DNA of 64,000 bases, taken from contig NC_065875.1 of assembly GCF_933775445.1 (NCBI RefSeq), positions 8,817,001-8,881,000 on the forward strand, written 5' to 3'. The translations under genes and the position numbers were made by a program. Position 1 is the stretch's first letter. Each line of letters begins with the position of its first letter. This document shows positions 60,354 through 64,000 of the stretch, one piece after another. The notes below the pieces were generated by a model. It saw only the letters and a list, made by a program, of their open reading frames with translations, ran no database searches and was not told where the DNA came from. The DNA comes from Argentina anserina. Lineage: Eukaryota; Streptophyta; Magnoliopsida; Rosales; Rosaceae.

Positions 60354-61617
60354 ATGACATCACACCAACCTGTGCCCTCTTGTAGTCGTCTTTTATTGAG
60401 TCCTCACAAGGACCCGTCACGCTGGAAACTGCTTTAGTACCGTAATGGAACCCTCTAGGACTCATACATACACTAAGATGCTTCTTTTTCTTTGGCCAAG
60501 ATGGGAGAGAGCACTCGGAGTCTCGGAAGAGAGAGATGCACATTGACTCGAAACACAAGAGAATACACAATATGGACTGATGACACATGAACCATCACCA
60601 GTGTTTCGTGTTTAGGTTCTAGAAAACAACACTCCCTGCAGTTATTAATCAAGGCGCGTTCTCAACATTGTCTTACTTATATATCATTCCAGAATTGCAG
60701 AAGGAAAATATAATTAGAAAACAATGATAAACTTTGTATACCTCGTTTGATTTTTTGTAAATTTAGTTTTCTTGTTTTACCCTCTAAAACATCACCTACA
60801 TTGAGATTTCATCAAATTTCTTCAGGGACCCCCTTTTTTTATGAATTCAGTTTCTTAATTTAAACTTAAGAGATCTCATTCACCCATCTTGATTATTATG
60901 CAGTTTTTGGGTTTATTATATTTCTTTCTTATCAAGTTCTTGGCTTGATTTTGAGATATTGAGTGCATTGCAAATTAATCCCATGTCCTTATGCCCTACT
61001 ACAGTATTAAATAGTATTGATGATTTTCTTGCACATTTTCAAACAGATTTTGGCAGACTTGTAGGAAATTTGCTTTGGAAAATAAGAACTATAGCTTCTT
61101 CTGCAAGATGAAAATCAAGATGACCAATATTTATCTGAGATTATTTAAAGAGATGGTCTTTCAATTGTAAACATGACAGAAGATAAGGATATGGAATTGT
61201 AGCTCTTCTCTTTTGATAGGAGCATCAATAACAAATCCGTGTATTTTAGTTTCTTTATTCGAGGGTAAAATAGAAATAGTAAATTTACAAAATCAAAGGA
61301 GGTATACTTAGTAATATGGGAGGTGCAACTAGAATCCCCTATAAAAAATGGCAATAATTCGGTGTATAACAAAATATGGTTTTTAATTCTTTAAAAAGCT
61401 TATAAGAATTAGGTTTATAGTGAAATACGTCTAATTTTTAAAATATTTTGATATAGTCTAATATAAACTGAGATAAAATGATGGCCCAAATATCAAATTT
61501 TTGGGTCTAATTAGAATCAGCAATTTTTGAGAAGCGCCAAGTTATCATAGGGTCTAACCTTCAACCCAGTAGGTCATTTTTGTCCAATATATGAATAGTA
61601 CAAGGGTGTAAACCGTA
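60354..61617. other. AT-rich intergenic region
   Basis: No gene or repeat recognised. Short frames on the - strand have no familiar motifs. Confidence 0.35.
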
Positions 61618-61625
61618 ATAATAAC

Positions 61626-62401
61626 CAAGGTTCTAAAAAGCGTTAGGCGGTATGCAGGCGGACAGCCACCTCCTAGCGCCTAGACGGTTAGGCGGCCTCC
61701 TAGGCGGCGCCCAGGCGGTTTTGGAATTATTAAATATTTATTTATTTTTATACATATATTTAAACTATTTTAATGATTAAAAATATATAATGATGTTTAC
61801 TATTAATTTTAAAAATACTTAAAATAGTCTAAATTCACATAACTTAAGTAGAAAGTCCATAAAAATATTTGAAGAAAAGATAAATAATGAAACAAATGCA
61901 ATAATACTAAATCTCAATTTATTTCTCTCCAAATTATTTCCTAACTCATTCAGTATCAGACTCAAACTTAATATTCATATTTCTTTCCTCTTCTTCTGTT
62001 GATAAGATTCAGTTTTCAGAAAATAGACAAAGACTGAGAGCTGCAGCCTCTTTCAGTTTTTTTTAATGTCAAATGATGGTTGACCGCCTAGGACTAAATA
62101 GAACCAATTAGACCGCCTAGGACTAAATAGGGTTGCCTAGACCGCCTAGGACTGAATATGGCCGCCTAGGACCGCTTATGAATGAATAGGGCCGCCTTGG
62201 ACCGCCTAGGATTGAATAGGGCCGCCTAAGACCGCCTAGAACCGCCAAGGACCGCATAGGCGGCCGCTTAGGACCGCCTAGAACCGCCTAGGCGGCCGCC
62301 TAATTCACAAAACGCCACAGATGGCCGCCGAGGTAAAAAATGTGGCGGTGGGTGACCTCCTAGCGCCTAGGCGGCCGCCTAGACCGTTTTTTAGAACATT
62401 G
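61626..62401. mobile_element. hAT-like non-autonomous element with GC-rich minisatellite
   Basis: Ends CAAGGTTCTAAAAAGCG and, reverse-complemented, CAATGTTCTAAAAAACGG, flanked by ATAATAAC (61618-61625) and GTAATAAC (62402-62409), an 8-bp duplication with one change. Both subterminal regions are rich in GGCGGCC/CCTAGGCGG. The middle is AT-rich. Confidence 0.75.
62080..62310. repeat. Minisatellite of ACCGCCTAGGACTGAATAGGG units
   Basis: About ten imperfect 20-24-bp units lie in the right part of the hAT-like element. The CCGCCTAGG core is partly palindromic. Confidence 0.8.
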
Positions 62402-62409
62402 GTAATAAC

Positions 62410-62964
62410 TAATGTAAACCTAACAAAGGCCACCATTGAATGATTGGGCACTGAGCCGCATCACAACATTTGTCGAACAACCGCTGCCATCGCACCACGT
62501 TCATCACCGCAAGTACCACCAAACCCAATCACCAGCCGCTCGTTTCAAATCCTAAAAATCCATACCAAATTTGGATATCAAAAGTTCTGAATCTAGAAAA
62601 CAAGAATTGGTTACCTTGCGACACCGGTCTAAGCCCAACAGATCCTCGCTTCGCCAACCGCCACTCTCTTCCCTATGCTTAACATACTACCAGCCACCAT
62701 AATCTTACCGAACAGATCAGGAGTGCAACAATCCTATCGAGGACCTGAGTCTCACAACAGGCCCAATCATAGTTAGAATAGCTTGCCTAACTACGACATT
62801 GAAATGGCTCGCCACGAGATAAGGTTACCTTGCGACACCGGTTTAAACCCAACATATCAGGAGTGCAAGAATCCTATCGAGGACCTGAGTCTCACAACAT
62901 GCCCAATCATAGTTAGAATAGCTTACCTAACTACGACATTGAAAAGGCTCGCCACGAGATAAGG
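62410..62964. repeat. Unassigned region with a 100-bp direct duplication
   Basis: A block from CAGGAGTGCAA(C/G)AATCCTATCG to CTCGCCACGAGATAAGG occurs at 62717-62823 and again at 62857-62963, nearly identical. GTTACCTTGCGACACCGGT also recurs (62610 and 62825). The origin is unknown; it looks like part of a retroelement leader. Confidence 0.6.
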
Positions 62965-62974
62965 GGGAGTCATT

Positions 62975-63557
62975 CTAATGAGGACCACTGTAATAAGGAC
63001 TAGTTGAGTGGAGCTTCTTTCATTCACCCTGTGAACATCCACTTTTCTTTTCTTTTAACAAAGTGTGTAATACACGCTCCAAATTCTTTAGTCAAAACCA
63101 ACCATTGACTCAAACTAGTGGCTATAGTGCTGCCATGCCAGTAGGTTTGCTGAAAATGAACCTTCACCCAGTGAAGGGAAGCATTTTCGCTAGTTGAGGA
63201 CATTTTAGTTTATGGTTAAAATATTTACTTTTTGATCACATTTTAACATCTAATATGTTCAATTTATAGGTCTATATCCGTAGATCATTGATACAAAATA
63301 AAACTAGTAATCGTTAAGGTATCAAACTAGATTACATTAATGGACAAACCAAATTTGTCAAACATGAACCGTTCAAGTTTATAATTGGTAAACCACACTT
63401 ATGAATGCTTTCATGATTCTCAATTTGATTGAAAATTTATATAAATGATCTACTCATAAATATATATAAATTAAATGGTTAAGATGAAAATATAAGAATA
63501 AAAGTGGAATAATCTGAAAATTCCTCAACTAGTCCTTAACTTAAGAGTCCTCGTTAA
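62975..63557. mobile_element. Foldback/MITE-like element
   Basis: The left end TAATGAGGACCAC...AAGGACTAGTTGAG is repeated inverted at the right end (CTCAACTAGTCCTTAACTTA...GTCCTCGTTAAAAG). The arms are about 35 bp and the interior AT-rich and non-coding. A 3-bp TAA duplication is possible but not decisive. Confidence 0.6.
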
Positions 63558-64000
63558 AAGGGCCTCCCCGGCTACGTAGCACGTAAGCGTCGACTTGCAA
63601 GCATTTCCCGTTTCCAAAGCGGAAGCAAAGTGGAACCACGTTAGAATCTCTTGGAAGCGTCCGGAAGCACGTACCTAGAAAAAGTGTGGGTTTGGAAGCT
63701 CGCCGGAAGCGTGAGCTTCTTAATTGGAAGCGCAAGAAGGTATTACGCCGGAAGCGCAAGGTTTGGATCCGGATTCAGGGTACCGGAAATCGACCAAATA
63801 TTTGGTCAATTAGGGACAGAAGGGTCACAACAAATTTACAATTGGAGAGGAGAGGGAGAGAAAGTAGAGAACGGATTGCGAAAGAAGAAAGATGTATGTG
63901 ATGAGGGAGAAGAGAAAAAGAGAGTGATGGCTCAGTGACCTTCAAGCCGGTCTTGACGGTTTCTGGGTTTCAGCTCTTTGTATTGAGCATTTGAGTTTCT
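63558..64000. other. Right edge, possible promoter or leader of an unseen gene
   Basis: It contains at least five GGAAGCG motifs (63606-63750) and a GA-rich stretch (63840-63925). An open frame from 63651 runs through the repeated motif and has no recognisable domain. Nothing firm can be called. Confidence 0.25.

Noticed and set aside
63651..63938. 95-codon frame at the right edge
   Set aside because: It runs through GGAAGCG repeats and a GA tract. No family resemblance.

Overview
The window is nuclear DNA of a flowering plant. It is AT-rich, with spliced genes using GT-AG introns, a PHD-SET protein and a WRINKLED-type AP2 protein of plant architecture, and a dense mix of plant transposon families. 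The species cannot be read from it. A rosid eudicot, perhaps Rosaceae, is my guess and nothing more. No prokaryotic, organellar or viral-genome features were seen.

Three real genes are present. (1) A gamma-glutamyl peptidase (GGP) class-I glutamine amidotransferase gene on the + strand, 17825-19790, in three exons. (2) An ASHR3-type histone methyltransferase gene with PHD finger, AWS, SET and post-SET segments on the - strand, 20675-26694, in ten exons. It converges on GGP. (3) A WRI3/WRI4-type AP2 transcription factor gene on the - strand, 39779-42222, in eight exons, one of them a 9-nt microexon. Exon phases are consistent throughout all three models.

Most of the rest is mobile DNA. Positions 217-16934 hold an unusual composite. 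First comes a complete Athila-like LTR (217-2158), followed directly by a duplicate of the GGP promoter and part of GGP exon 1 (2159-3117). That fragment is fused in a GTGAG microhomology to the 3' third of a second LTR (3118-3806). A decayed Athila gag-pol (3807-14984) and a right LTR (14985-16934) follow, and the right LTR abuts the intact GGP promoter. A 2.2-kb solo LTR of a second family (11136-13321) is nested inside, and its sister copy lies at 54816-57343. The GGP intron carries a long-TIR foldback element, and ASHR3 intron 8 carries a 5'-truncated LINE. Positions 27663-33373 are a MuDR-like MULE with ~170-bp TIRs and a decayed transposase. Positions 33374-37997 are two fused chromovirus LTRs with a tRNA-Met-type PBS and a gag stub. 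Positions 44601-50801 are an old copia element on the - strand. Positions 51311-60353 are mainly solo LTRs with nested hAT and foldback insertions. Positions 60354-64000 hold a hAT-like element with a GC-rich minisatellite and another foldback element.

I see no sign of a new defence or biosynthetic system. The most informative finding is the LTR/GGP duplication locus, where the order of insertion, LTR recombination and duplication can be partly read from the sequence. Exon boundaries and repeat ends were placed by eye. All divergence figures are hand counts, not alignments.
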